The notes beneath the pieces are model-generated. The model did not search any database, was not told where the DNA came from, and was given only the letters and a program-made list of their open reading frames with translations. A stretch of DNA of 64,000 bases from Bacteroidales bacterium KHT7 (GTDB lineage: Bacteria; Bacteroidota; Bacteroidia; Bacteroidales; Bacteroidaceae), in contig FNBQ01000018.1 of NCBI GenBank assembly GCA_900102385.1, positions 23,764-87,763 on the forward strand, written 5' to 3'. Below are positions 27,243-35,055 of this stretch, in pieces. The position numbers and the translations under genes are program-made. Positions within the stretch are counted from its first letter, which is position 1. Each line of letters opens with the position of its first letter.

Positions 27243-27901
27243 ATCGAGTAGGAGATAAACACTAATCACAGGTGTTTATCTCCTGCTTTCATGTTTACCG
27301 ACCTCTCACACCACCGTACGTGCCGTTCGGCATACGGCGGTTCCGTACTTTGACACCTCCGAGGGTGTGCGTCTTGTTGTCTTCGGTCATCAACTACCAA
27401 ACATCACTCTTGCCTATCCTTTGATTCCGTCATACTTTCGGCAAGTAGCCTCCATGCGGAGCTACTGATTCATAGGCAGTCGTAACTTTCAATTACTAAA
27501 ACGCTGCACGGTTCGGTCCTTCCCTGTAGGCACACGTGTCTTGAGTACTATGACCTCGGCAGACTTCTCACTGCAAGCTTTACTCCATGATTTTCGTAAG
27601 AGCAACTAATCACCATGTCAATGAGACCTCCTCGAATAAGGGCATTGTCTTTCTATCTTATACCTACTTCATTTACACCAACCGTTCCGAATAGCTATCG
27701 GGCTTTGGTCTGTTTGGCAACCTTACCCACGGTCAAATGCCTTGTATGAAGTTTCTGTTCGTCAGGCCAGATGTTTGCCGCCGACTTCCTTCAGATTCCA
27801 CCTCGCAATGGATGGACACCCTTGTCTTTGGCTGTAGCCTTCCCGTTATCAGGGCGGCTTGGGGACTTGCACCCGTTAGAGTATGCCCATGCTGGGCGAA
27901 C
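27243..27901 (-). mobile_element. ORF-less group II intron
   Basis: About 659 nt on the minus strand. The 5' end reads GTTCGCCCAGCATGGGC (from 27901), followed by the domain I hallmark GGGTGCAAGTCCCC. Domain V is recognisable at about 27318-27349: stem ACCGCCGTA/TACGGTGGT with the internal G-T wobble of the CGC triad, two-base bulge CG, upper stem TGCC/GGCA with a GAAC loop. Domain VI follows: GAGAGG pairs with CCT-A-CTC leaving one bulged A (complement of 27249), 6 bases before the end CTCGAT. No reverse transcriptase ORF occurs anywhere inside. The 5' exon ends in an intrinsic terminator and its T-run. The intron class needs folding. Confidence 0.82.
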
Positions 27902-27906
27902 ATAAA

Positions 27907-27936
27907 AACCCCGAGACTGTCAACAGCCCCGGGGTT
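27907..27936 (-). terminator. Terminator of the 27966-28901 gene, intron target site
   Basis: AACCCCG (27907-27913) pairs with CGGGGTT (27930-27936), with partial pairing inside the loop. On the minus strand it is followed by TTTTATG and then directly by the group II intron. Confidence 0.8.
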
Positions 27937-27965
27937 AAAAAAATGTATTTATGAAGAAGAAAATT

Positions 27966-28901
27966 TTATCGCTTGAAATTAGAGAATGAAACCTCTACGA
28001 ATCCTTCGCCTGTGTAAACCTCACAAGTTGTATCCTTACACTTGTAAACCTTTACAACATCAAGGTCTGGAATATCAGCAATAAGAGCGTTTGTAGTGTG
28101 GCTCTTAACCTTGTAGCTACGGTCAAACTTCAAAGATGAGACGTTAGCCAAGTTTGCTGCGTATTTCTCGCCATCCTCACCAGAGATGCGGAAGATAATC
28201 TTGCTGAGAACCTTATCGTCGCCAGCAAACATCATCTTAACCTCGTGCTGACCGAACTTATAGTCCTCGAAATCGCCCTCTGCGCTTGAGAAGTATTTTC
28301 CAATCTCGTCCTGCAAGTCCTCCTTTGTCTGAAGGCCAACACCAACGATAAGAGTTTCCGGATTCAGAAGAGTCTTCCATCTTTCAACGGCCTTCTCGTT
28401 CTGTGCTCTCTGCTCTGGAGTAAGAGAACTTAGGTAAGCAGCATTTGCAGCAGCCTCTTTTGCAAGTCTGTTTGCTCTTGCTGTCTGAATTGCCTTTGCC
28501 TGAGCCTCAGACCAAGCCTCAAACTTGTCGATTTCTGCCTGGAACTTTGTCTTCAGGTCCATTGCAGCACTCACCTGTGCTACTGCTGTCTCGTCGTTCA
28601 AATCCTGATTTGCAAGAATCAGTTTATTGAAGTCCTCGACACACATATATGCCAATGGCACCCAAGCCTCTGCGGCAGTTGCCATATCGTTATTTATCTG
28701 TTCTTTAAGATATTTGTTTGCCAACTCACTGTCAACGCTGTAGCATGCCATCTTCTTTTCACCAACAAAAATGTCAGTTGCTTTGATAGGAGAAGCAAAT
28801 TTCTTTCTTGCCAATGCTATCTCACCTGCACCAATTCCGTGTGCAAGAGCATCAGGCATAAAAGCTAAAAGGCTAAAAATAATGATAAAAATTTTCTTCA
28901 T
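27966..28901 (-). CDS. Secreted hypothetical protein
   Basis: 311 residues, not recognised. The signal peptide is MKKIFIIIFSLLAFMPDALA. The mature part starts with a mixed domain ('HGIGAGEIALARKKFASPIKATD'), then an Ala/Glu/Lys-rich helical stretch (about 125-175). A C-terminal mixed alpha/beta domain contains a CxxxxC pair (YKCKDTTCEVYTG) near the end. No lipobox. It sits alone with its own promoter and terminator. Periplasmic location is inferred from the signal; function unknown. Confidence 0.75.
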   Translation of the reverse strand: MKKIFIIIFSLLAFMPDALAHGIGAGEIALARKKFASPIKATDIFVGEKKMACYSVDSELANKYLKEQINNDMATAAEAWVPLAYMCVEDFNKLILANQDLNDETAVAQVSAAMDLKTKFQAEIDKFEAWSEAQAKAIQTARANRLAKEAAANAAYLSSLTPEQRAQNEKAVERWKTLLNPETLIVGVGLQTKEDLQDEIGKYFSSAEGDFEDYKFGQHEVKMMFAGDDKVLSKIIFRISGEDGEKYAANLANVSSLKFDRSYKVKSHTTNALIADIPDLDVVKVYKCKDTTCEVYTGEGFVEVSFSNFKR

Positions 28902-28961
28902 ATCAATTCTAATTATTTTCTTCTTCGAACTTCATTGAAACGCGCTATATCGTTTCTTGTG

Positions 28962-28969
28962 CAAAATTA
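28962..28969 (-). promoter_or_regulatory. -7 box for the secreted protein
   Basis: TAATTTTG followed by C on the minus strand, 60 bases upstream of the ATG at 28901. Confidence 0.6.
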
Positions 28970-29050
28970 TGGCAGATTTTTATTTCCACCAAATTTTTTC
29001 GCAAATAAATACGAAATAACTATTTTTTTATAGTTTTTTTAACATTAAGT

Positions 29051-29977
29051 TTACGAATAGAACAAAAATCTTACATATTCGGCGTCTTTTTTCAACTGCG
29101 ATTCGAGTTGTAGGAGATTGTCGAAGGGCTGCTCGTCTCTGATTTTCTTTACGAATCCGACCTTAATTTTCTCGCCATATATTTCAGAATCCCAGTCGAT
29201 AATATGGACTTCGATACTGACATTCTCGCCATTGTTTAGCGTAGGGCGGCAGCCGATATTCAGCATTCCGAAGCATTTTCGGCCTTGTACATCGACCTTA
29301 ACGGCATAAACACCGTTGGCAGGCAGCATCTTGTCGGCATCCTCTGGCTGAATGTTGGCCGTAGGAAAGCCGAGTTTTCTTCCTACTTGGAAGCCGTGCA
29401 CCACCCTGCCCTCTATGGCGTACTCGTAACCGAGACATCGGTTTGCCATATCAACATAGCCCTCGCCAAGAAAACTGCGGACAACCGACGAACTTACGTT
29501 TACATGCTCGATGGAACAGACTTGAGCCTGAACGACTTCGAGCCCCATCTCCTTTCCGTACTGAACATATTGTTCGAATCCTTCCTCGCGATTGTGCCCA
29601 AAGCGATGGTCGTAGCCGATGACGAGAACCTTGACGTTAAGGAGTTCGGAAATGACTTTCTGCATAAACTCGCGAGCCGTCATCTGCGAGAGCGATTGCG
29701 AGAAGTCGAGCAACGCTGTCTGGTCGAGCCCGATTTTCTCGAGGAGCGTAAGCTTCTCGTCGCACGTTGTTAGCAGTTGCGGCATGTACGATTCGTGCAG
29801 AACCTTGCGCGGATGTACGGAAAATGTTATCGCCATAGACGCGAGTCCACGCTGGCGCGCCAGTTCTCTCACACCATTAAGCAAGAACTGATGCCCCCTA
29901 TGCACTCCGTCGAAAAAGCCGATTGTGGCAACCGACGGTGCTATCCCCGAACAATCATTTACCTTATATATAAACAT
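29051..29977 (-). CDS. ribF: Bifunctional riboflavin kinase/FAD synthetase
   Basis: Phosphorylates riboflavin to FMN and adenylylates FMN to FAD. 308 residues. The N-terminal FAD synthetase nucleotidyltransferase has 'GFFDGVHRGHQFLL' (about 20-33) and 'VLVIGYDHRFGHNREEG' (about 110). The C-terminal flavokinase domain has 'EGRVVHGFQVGRKLGFPTANI' in part (about 190-210). It follows the HAD gene by 8 bases and is likely cotranscribed with it. Confidence 0.95.
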   Translation of the reverse strand: MFIYKVNDCSGIAPSVATIGFFDGVHRGHQFLLNGVRELARQRGLASMAITFSVHPRKVLHESYMPQLLTTCDEKLTLLEKIGLDQTALLDFSQSLSQMTAREFMQKVISELLNVKVLVIGYDHRFGHNREEGFEQYVQYGKEMGLEVVQAQVCSIEHVNVSSSVVRSFLGEGYVDMANRCLGYEYAIEGRVVHGFQVGRKLGFPTANIQPEDADKMLPANGVYAVKVDVQGRKCFGMLNIGCRPTLNNGENVSIEVHIIDWDSEIYGEKIKVGFVKKIRDEQPFDNLLQLESQLKKDAEYVRFLFYS

Positions 29978-29985
29978 AGAATGTA

Positions 29986-30603
29986 CTATTTGAACAAATT
30001 ACGCCAATCCTCGCCTGCCGTAATCAATTGCGTGTTGATTCCGAGTTCTTCAGCAGCAGCGCAGTTTGCCTTAGCATCATCGAGAAAGAGAGTTTCTTGG
30101 GGAAGGATGTCAGCCTGCGCGCACATCTGCTCGAAGATCTGTGCATCGGGCTTTGTGACATGCATCTCGAACGAAAGAAACATCTTCTCGAAATGATCCT
30201 CGACCGAATGTCCGTCGTGACTGAAATATTCTCGGCACGAGAAATCCCAATGCGGTTTGTTGGTGTTGCTCAGCAAGATGACGCGATAATCTTTTTGCAA
30301 ATCAATGAGGGCATTCATCAGATGAACCGGCACTCCGTTGAGAAAACTGTTCCACGCATCCAGAATCTGGCTATCAGAAACGCCGTCGGAACAATGCTTT
30401 GCCACTTCGGAGCAAAACTCCGGCACGGACACGTTTCCGAGTTCGAGCTCCTGAAAGAGCCCTTCTTTTGAATAAGCATTCACATATTTCTCCACATCGG
30501 TGAATCCGAGTGCAGCGAAGCGTTCAACGCATCTTTTCATGTTGAGTTGCACGAGCACTCCGCCGAAGTCGAAAACAAGATTCTTTATCTTTCTGTCAAT
30601 CAT
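29986..30603 (-). CDS. HAD-superfamily phosphatase
   Basis: 205 residues of the HAD-like subfamily with a helical cap. Motif I is 'LVFDFGGVLVQLN' (nucleophile Asp about 11, the second Asp replaced by Gly as in haloalkanoate- and epoxide-type relatives). Motif II is LLSNTNKPHW (about 105). Motif III is the Lys in 'HVTKPDAQIF'. Motif IV is 'LFLDDAKANCAAAEELG' (about 175). The substrate is unknown. Lying upstream of ribF, it could act on a flavin precursor phosphate, which is inference from position only. Confidence 0.88.
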   Translation of the reverse strand: MIDRKIKNLVFDFGGVLVQLNMKRCVERFAALGFTDVEKYVNAYSKEGLFQELELGNVSVPEFCSEVAKHCSDGVSDSQILDAWNSFLNGVPVHLMNALIDLQKDYRVILLSNTNKPHWDFSCREYFSHDGHSVEDHFEKMFLSFEMHVTKPDAQIFEQMCAQADILPQETLFLDDAKANCAAAEELGINTQLITAGEDWRNLFK

Positions 30604-30688
30604 CTTTCTTTACGAGTAATTAGGTTGCAAAAATAGCAAAAAGATTTAAAATTTTGCCAATCTTCTTTGTCATTCCAATATTTTGCCC

Positions 30689-30696
30689 TATATTTG
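30689..30696 (+). promoter_or_regulatory. -7 box for tRNA(CAT)
   Basis: TATATTTG followed by C, 12 bases before the tRNA 5' end. Confidence 0.8.
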
Positions 30697-30708
30697 CAAA
30701 CGCAAATC

Positions 30709-30782
30709 GGACTTGTAGCTCAGTTGGTTAGAGCAACAGACTCATAATCTGGAGGTCCTTGGTTCAAGCCCAAGCTGGTCCA
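30709..30782 (+). tRNA. tRNA-Met or tRNA-Ile2 (anticodon CAT)
   Basis: 74 bases: acceptor GGACTTG with 3' strand CTGGTCC and discriminator A (one T-T mismatch at pair 6-67), D arm 'GCTCAGTTGGTTAGAGC', anticodon arm CAGA-CTCATAA-TCTG, and T arm CTTGG-TTCAAGC-CCAAG. CAT can be elongator Met, or Ile2 after lysidine modification; sequence alone does not settle it. Its 3' 43 bases lie inside the left attachment repeat of the mobile element, which rebuilds the gene. Confidence 0.92.
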
Positions 30783-30784
30783 CA
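30740..30784. repeat. Left attachment site (attL), 45-bp direct repeat
   Basis: Begins ACTCATAATCTGGAGG inside the anticodon loop and ends CTGGTCCACA just past the discriminator base. It is identical over all 45 bases to 55689-55733. The intact tRNA at this end shows that the element supplies the 3' half. Confidence 0.93.
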
Positions 30785-30793
30785 CTGAAAATA

Positions 30794-30823
30794 AAGGAGT
30801 TACGCGAAATCGCGTAACTCCTT
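30794..30823 (+). terminator. tRNA terminator supplied by the element
   Basis: A 13-bp perfect stem (30794-30806 with 30811-30823), loop AAAT, then TTTT. It starts 11 bases after the tRNA and belongs to the element, replacing the host terminator displaced to 55736-55776. Confidence 0.9.
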
Positions 30824-30831
30824 TTTTCATA

Positions 30832-30858
30832 TCTGCGTAAACAATGCGTAAACATTTT
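30832..30858 (+). repeat. 27-bp direct repeat at left end (integrase-arm candidate)
   Basis: The 27-base sequence starting TCTGCGTAAACAATGCG is identical to 55551-55577 near the right end, in the same orientation. Each copy contains two GCGTAAACA units 11 bp apart. A short tandem site near both ends fits arm-type binding sites of tyrosine integrases; this role is inferred. Confidence 0.75.
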
Positions 30859-30872
30859 ATTTCAGTCTCCCA

Positions 30873-30945
30873 TTTTCGGACACCCAGTATCATAGAGTAT
30901 CTATGATGCTTTTTTGTTAGAAGTCAAAATTCCTCTGTCCGAAAA
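30873..30945. repeat. Nested inverted repeats near the left end
   Basis: TTTTCGGACA (30873-30882) is inverted at 30936-30945. Inside it lies a second palindrome, ATCATAGA-gta-TCTATGAT (30889-30907), followed by GCTTTTTTG, which can act as a terminator. A related ATCATAGAATATC occurs at 55664-55676 near the right end. Confidence 0.65.
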
Positions 30946-30966
30946 ATCAGTTTTTAATAAATGCCG

Positions 30967-31031
30967 TTTAGTGGATAATACGGTCGTTCGGATGTTATTT
31001 TTTTAAGTTGTTTCAAATTCATATATTTTTG
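30967..31031 (+). promoter_or_regulatory. DUF2589-operon promoter with TnAGTGGA box
   Basis: Activator-type box TTTAGTGGATAATACGG (starts 30967; continues TCGTT) lies exactly 57 bases upstream of the -7 box TATTTTTG (31024-31031, followed by C). The same box and spacing recur before the 1206-aa operon and the peptidase gene on this element. Confidence 0.75.
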
Positions 31032-31108
31032 CAGCGTCAACGTTGATAGGTTTTCCCCCGAAAGGCCTAATAGTAAAACGAGTAGGGACTAATCTAAAAT
31101 GCAAAAAT

Positions 31109-31966
31109 ATGGCAATAGATTCAACACCGTCGCAAGTGGCAACCAGTGCGTTGCAGGCGATTCCGTTTGGCTCCGTCATCGGAGCACCTTTGAAGGCATG
31201 TATCGAAGCACAGGCTATGGCTGCGCAGACTTCATGGCAGTTCATTCAGGAGGTGGGCCTTAATACAGACCCAGAAACTGGTAAGAAAGAAGCGGTGAAT
31301 GTGACCTTTGAGTTCCTGCAGAACGGTCGCATGGCTCAGTTGAATGTTCCGTTGCTGACGATTGTACCAATCCCGTACATCGCCATTCACGACATTGACA
31401 TCAACTTCAAAGCGAACATTTCCGCTTCGTCATCATCTGTTTCCGAAACCAGCTCTTCATCTTCTCTCGATGCAGGAGCGGATATCTCTGCCAAGGTTGG
31501 CTGGGGTCCGTTCAGTGTTCAGGCGAACATGAAGGCAAACTACTCATCGAAGAAGGACTCTAAGGCTACACAGAGCTCACAGTACAGCGTGGAGTACACC
31601 ATGGATGTTGCTGTGAAGGCTGGTCAGGACAGTATGCCCGCAGGTCTCGCCAAGGTTCTGGAACTGCTCGGCAGCTCTCTTGACGTGAGTGATCCTGATG
31701 GTACACTGGAGGTAAGCGAGACTAACATTGTTCTGCCCGCAGATGGCAAACCTGTGAAGCTCATCGCCACCTATAAGAGTCCAAAGGGCCTCTTTGAGCC
31801 AAACGCCATTAAGGCGAAGTCCGGTGAGGCAGAGGTTTCCGGTACTCTGGACGGAGACAACATGACATTCGACCTGCAGAAGGAGGGAACCTACACCTTG
31901 ACTGCTGGTAGTAGGACACTGACTGTAAAGGTGGCACCATCTCCCAAGGAAAAGGCGAATGCTTAG
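31109..31966 (+). CDS. DUF2589 family protein with Ig-like C-terminus
   Basis: 285 residues from the ATG at 31109; the longer ORF has no better start. The N-terminal half matches the DUF2589 pattern: 'GSVIGAPLKACIEAQAMAAQTSWQFI' in part, a 'FEFLQNGRMAQLNVPLLTIVPIPYIAIHDIDINFKANI'-like block, then a Ser-rich loop and 'YSVEYTMDVAVKAGQDSMPAGLAKVLELL' in part. About 75 C-terminal residues look like a small beta-sandwich ('TNIVLPADGKPVKLIATYK', 'GTYTLTAGSRTLTVKV'). No signal peptide. DUF2589 has no established function that I know. First gene of the six-gene operon 31109-34910. Confidence 0.75.
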   Translation: MAIDSTPSQVATSALQAIPFGSVIGAPLKACIEAQAMAAQTSWQFIQEVGLNTDPETGKKEAVNVTFEFLQNGRMAQLNVPLLTIVPIPYIAIHDIDINFKANISASSSSVSETSSSSSLDAGADISAKVGWGPFSVQANMKANYSSKKDSKATQSSQYSVEYTMDVAVKAGQDSMPAGLAKVLELLGSSLDVSDPDGTLEVSETNIVLPADGKPVKLIATYKSPKGLFEPNAIKAKSGEAEVSGTLDGDNMTFDLQKEGTYTLTAGSRTLTVKVAPSPKEKANA

Positions 31967-31996
31967 TAACAAGTTTTTCTAATCTGACAGAAACTT

Positions 31997-32680
31997 ATGG
32001 CTCAATTAAGTACTATTATCAGTTCTATCCTTCGGGATATGGTCTTTGCCCAGCATCAGGCAAACATGTATGCAATATCATTAAAGGATGTCTATAGCAA
32101 GAATGGCCGTCTGGACAATTTTTCACTGCCTGCCGTTGCGTTAGGCGAGATGGATCTTTCTATCCAGTATGGCATTACAGACTCTTCAAGTGAAGTAGAA
32201 CAGTATGAGATTAACTATCCTGCCCTGCGCGACATCGTTAAGGGTATCGCCAAATCATGTGCCAAACTGCTTCTTGACAGTACCATCCCCATCTTCAGCG
32301 AAGTTGCGACAGCCAAAGATTCAAATGAGGCAACTCCTCTGCTGACACTCAAAGAAGACAAGAGGACGAGGCGTGATTTTAGTACTTTTTTGAGCCGTAA
32401 GATTCAAAAGGCTCTGCAAAAGGAGACCACAGCCATCATTAACGAAGATGGAACCATCAATGAGCAGAACCTGGCACGAATCATCCTGAATGTGGCTGAT
32501 GACTTCCTGCTTAATCATCAGGAAATACGGGATCTACTCGACAAGAGCACCAATAGTTTCTGTGACGAAAAGGCGAAAACAGCCATGAAGGCTGCCATTG
32601 ACCAGGGGCTTGCTGCCTTGATACAGGATGTTAACATCTACCGCAAGCGGCTCGTCCCATCTGTCGATGTGTGTGTGTGA
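31997..32680 (+). CDS. Hypothetical partner of DUF2589 proteins, TG-repeat at 3' end
   Basis: 227 residues, not recognised. The start MAQLSTIISSILRDMVFAQHQANMYAIS and the block 'LPAVALGEMDLSIQYGI' parallel the general layout of its DUF2589 neighbours. It has no signal or membrane segment. The stop codon TGA is formed inside a (TG)6 tract (32668-32679). With one TG fewer, translation would continue in frame for 33 more codons (TSEELAKLPEDAIHTLHF and onward) to a stop at 32778, 12 bases before the next gene. The present allele is thus the short form, or the gene is slightly damaged. Confidence 0.7.
   Translation: MAQLSTIISSILRDMVFAQHQANMYAISLKDVYSKNGRLDNFSLPAVALGEMDLSIQYGITDSSSEVEQYEINYPALRDIVKGIAKSCAKLLLDSTIPIFSEVATAKDSNEATPLLTLKEDKRTRRDFSTFLSRKIQKALQKETTAIINEDGTINEQNLARIILNVADDFLLNHQEIRDLLDKSTNSFCDEKAKTAMKAAIDQGLAALIQDVNIYRKRLVPSVDVCV
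32668..32679 (+). repeat. (TG)6 dinucleotide tract at a stop codon
   Basis: Six TG units directly create the TGA stop of the 31997 gene. Loss of one unit restores a frame open to 32778. Confidence 0.85.
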
Positions 32681-32790
32681 CATCAGAAGAGCTAGCCAAG
32701 TTACCTGAAGATGCCATACATACTCTGCATTTCAAGGTATCACCTAATAATATCAATATGTTTCTGAAAGATGAATAAAACAGTTCGCAT

Positions 32791-33405
32791 ATGGAAACGA
32801 AAAATAATAATGTAAGCAAACAGATTATGGAGTTAAAGGATCTGATTTCTGGTCCACTTGTCGCAACAATTGATGCGGATAGTATGTCAACACGCAGATA
32901 CCTGAGCTATCTCTACGAGCTGGCATTTGACTCCTATAACACCGCTACAGGAGAGGTCGGGAACTTAAGGATGCTTGAATTCACATACACTGCAAATGAC
33001 AATGGCATTCCTCGACAACAGCGTGTCAGCATACCACTGATGACGTTAGTTCCATTACCGCTACTCCAGGTAAAGGAAGCTGATTTTGACTTTGATATTC
33101 AGATTATTGATGCGGTCAGTGCCGATAAACAATCCATGTTCTCCTTCAATGAAAAGAAAGACGATGATAATCCCGACTCTGATGGGGTCAAACTGAGGGT
33201 TTCAATGGCGGCTTCTAATATTGATGGCAACACGGAAAAGAAAGTCAGACAGGGACTTGCCGCCAACATGAAGGTGAAAGTGAAAATGCAGCAGGCTGAC
33301 ATGCCTGGTGGCTTGTCGAATCTGCTGAGCCTAACCACCAATAATCTGCAGATAGTTGACGTGGAAAAGGACTCAGAAAAAAATGAAAAGGTGTCAAACG
33401 AATAA
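32791..33405 (+). CDS. Second DUF2589-type protein
   Basis: 204 residues. The pattern parallels the first DUF2589 gene: 'MELKDLISGPLVATIDADSMSTRRYLSYLYEL' in part, then 'MLEFTYTANDNGIPRQQRVSIPLMTLVPLPLLQVKEADFDFDIQI' in part, and a C-terminal 'KVKVKMQQADMPGGLSNLLSL' in part. This compares with PAGLAKVLELL in the first protein. The shared blocks V/IPL-T-VP-PY/LL and DMPxGLxxLL show paralogy. No signal peptide. The C-terminal Ig-like part is absent. Confidence 0.72.
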   Translation: METKNNNVSKQIMELKDLISGPLVATIDADSMSTRRYLSYLYELAFDSYNTATGEVGNLRMLEFTYTANDNGIPRQQRVSIPLMTLVPLPLLQVKEADFDFDIQIIDAVSADKQSMFSFNEKKDDDNPDSDGVKLRVSMAASNIDGNTEKKVRQGLAANMKVKVKMQQADMPGGLSNLLSLTTNNLQIVDVEKDSEKNEKVSNE

Positions 33406-33420
33406 ACGAAAGAGTAAGCT

Positions 33421-33666
33421 ATGATCCCAGTAAGACAAAGAACGCAACAGCCATCTCAACGGATGCCAGGTATGCCGTGCCCACGATGTGGTAGCTATAT
33501 TCCAACTTCTATTCAGCAAATTCTGTTCTCAAACAGTCTGTGTTGCCCCCTTTGTGGTCTAAGACTCAATATTGACAAGACAAAGTCGTACAAGGCTCTG
33601 AAGATTCTTGCCAAGGTGAACGAAGCACAGCAAAGGGTAGAAGATACAAGTCACTTTAGCAAATAG
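33421..33666 (+). CDS. Small zinc-ribbon protein
   Basis: 81 residues. Two CxxC knuckles, PCPRCGSYIP (about 19-28) and CCPLCGLRLNID (about 41-52), should bind one zinc ion; the rest is helical. It lies 15 bases after the second DUF2589 gene. Such ribbons often mediate protein or nucleic-acid contacts; a specific role is not visible. Confidence 0.7.
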   Translation: MIPVRQRTQQPSQRMPGMPCPRCGSYIPTSIQQILFSNSLCCPLCGLRLNIDKTKSYKALKILAKVNEAQQRVEDTSHFSK

Positions 33667-33668
33667 TC

Positions 33669-34091
33669 ATGATTGCTACGCTCTGTTTTATATTTGGATG
33701 GTTGATAAGATTCTTCCATAAAGCAATCACTAGAAAAGCTGATGACGGTGATAGTGAATATGGCGAACTGCTTATCAACCATCTGGAAGCACTTTCCAAG
33801 AAGAGAGTGCTAAGGCTAAGGACCAATGGTAACAGATACTCATGGAAAGGCGAAGTAAACTCAATGATGGAGGCTTATCTCTTTCTTATCATGCTGCCAT
33901 ATGTGAACCCTAACGATATGACTTACCACTTAGCCAGTGACTGCCTGACATATCAGGTTCACCTTAAAGGCCATCAGCTATTGGTGATGCGCGAAAAGTA
34001 TGTCAGAAACCAGCATGTAGTGGATCTAAAACTTGATGATGGCCTGCAGCAGGTAAATGTCAGGCTGTTACTTGAGAATCAAAAGTGTTAA
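33669..34091 (+). CDS. Small membrane-anchored hypothetical protein
   Basis: 140 residues, not recognised. A short hydrophobic N-terminus (MIATLCFIFGWLIRFFHKAI) could anchor it in the inner membrane with the rest in the cytoplasm. The body contains 'RYSWKGEVNSMMEAYLFLIMLPYVNPNDM' in part, and charged strands towards the end. The ATG lies 2 bases after the zinc-ribbon stop, so it is in the same operon. A holin or spanin role beside the muramidase can be imagined, but the single hydrophobic segment is weak support. Confidence 0.6.
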   Translation: MIATLCFIFGWLIRFFHKAITRKADDGDSEYGELLINHLEALSKKRVLRLRTNGNRYSWKGEVNSMMEAYLFLIMLPYVNPNDMTYHLASDCLTYQVHLKGHQLLVMREKYVRNQHVVDLKLDDGLQQVNVRLLLENQKC

Positions 34092-34109
34092 ACATATTAA
34101 ACAAGAATT

Positions 34110-34910
34110 ATGCAAACTGTTAAATTGAGATCAATGGGAAGTGATGTTGTTCTTTTACAGCAACTTCTCAATAAATGGGGTTACAAAGTAGATGAGACAG
34201 GGCTCTTTGACGAGCAGACCGACATGATGGTACGTGACTTTCAACGTAAGAACAAACTTTCTGTTGATGGTATTGTCGGTAAAGGCACATGGAGCAAATT
34301 GCAGGACGAGAATGCACGTCAGACAGCCACCCTTCGGCTCACCGAAGAGGATTTCAAGCGCTGCGCTGATGTCCTGGGTGTAGAAGTGGCAGCCATAAAA
34401 GCCGTACAGGAGGTAGAGACAGGAGGCCGTGGCGGTTTCTTTGCCCCTGGTCGTCCTGCTATTCTCTTTGAAGGTCATATCTTCTGGAGTCAACTCAAGA
34501 AACAAGGGCTTAACCCTGAGGACTATGTAAAAGGCAATGAGGATATTCTCTATCCCAAATGGACAAAGAGCCACTACAAGGGAGGTATGGGTGAATACGA
34601 ACGTTTGAATAAGGCACTCGCCATCCACGAGAAAGCTGCTGCCTGTTCTGCTAGTTGGGGACTGTTCCAGATTATGGGCTTCAACTACGCTGCATGTGGA
34701 TGCAAGAATGCCAGGGAATTTGTTGAAAAGATGTGCGCCAACGAAGGAGGACAACTCGATCTCTTCACGGCATTCCTGAAATTCAATGGTTGGGACAAGT
34801 ATCTCCGCACCCTTAACTGGACAGAGTTCGCCCGACACTACAATGGTCCTCAATATGCACAGAACAAATACGACGAGAAACTGCAGAAGGCTTACATGAA
34901 ATATAAATAG
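34110..34910 (+). CDS. Peptidoglycan-binding N-acetylmuramidase (endolysin-like)
   Basis: 266 residues without a signal peptide. Residues about 5-62 form a PG_binding_1 domain ('RSMGSDVVLLQQLLNKWGY', 'VRDFQRKNKLSVDGIVGKGTW'). Residues about 75-265 match the DUF3380/N-acetylmuramidase domain of phage endolysins: 'AIKAVQEVETGGRGGFF' with the candidate catalytic Glu, 'PAILFEGHIFW', 'SASWGLFQIMGFNY', and 'FARHYNGPQYAQNKYDEKL' at the end. It should cut the glycan backbone of peptidoglycan. It is the last gene of the DUF2589 operon. No phage structural genes are present, so the context is a non-phage lysis or secretion device. Confidence 0.85.
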   Translation: MQTVKLRSMGSDVVLLQQLLNKWGYKVDETGLFDEQTDMMVRDFQRKNKLSVDGIVGKGTWSKLQDENARQTATLRLTEEDFKRCADVLGVEVAAIKAVQEVETGGRGGFFAPGRPAILFEGHIFWSQLKKQGLNPEDYVKGNEDILYPKWTKSHYKGGMGEYERLNKALAIHEKAAACSASWGLFQIMGFNYAACGCKNAREFVEKMCANEGGQLDLFTAFLKFNGWDKYLRTLNWTEFARHYNGPQYAQNKYDEKLQKAYMKYK

Positions 34911-34932
34911 TAAGAATCTTATATTACAAAGG

Positions 34933-34963
34933 AAAGGACAAAACCCATAAAGTTTTGCCCTTT
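34933..34963 (+). terminator. Terminator of the DUF2589-muramidase operon
   Basis: A 12-bp stem with one mismatch (34933-34944 with 34952-34963), followed by CTTTTGTT. It begins 22 bases after the muramidase stop. Confidence 0.8.
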
Positions 34964-34981
34964 CTTTTGTTACAGATTAAG

Positions 34982-35042
34982 CAGCGAAAACATCCACTAA
35001 TCAGCACAACATGTTGGTCAGTGGATAGCTCTCCCAAGTACA
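34982..35042. repeat. Copy of the LytTR/1206-aa intergenic control region
   Basis: CAGCGAAAACATCCACTAAT (from 34982) and GTCAGTGGATAGCTCTCCCA (from 35017) match 44730-44753 and 44800-44824. The middle 40 or so bases of that region are missing. The two AGTGGAT boxes face outward in inverted orientation (ATCCACT...AGTGGAT). Here they lie between two convergent genes, so the copy is probably a relic of a duplication. Confidence 0.75.
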
Positions 35043-35055
35043 AAACTCTGGGAGG

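Noticed and set aside
27737..27976. 79-aa ORF within the group II intron region
   Set aside because: Lies over structured intron RNA on the opposite strand and runs through the terminator.
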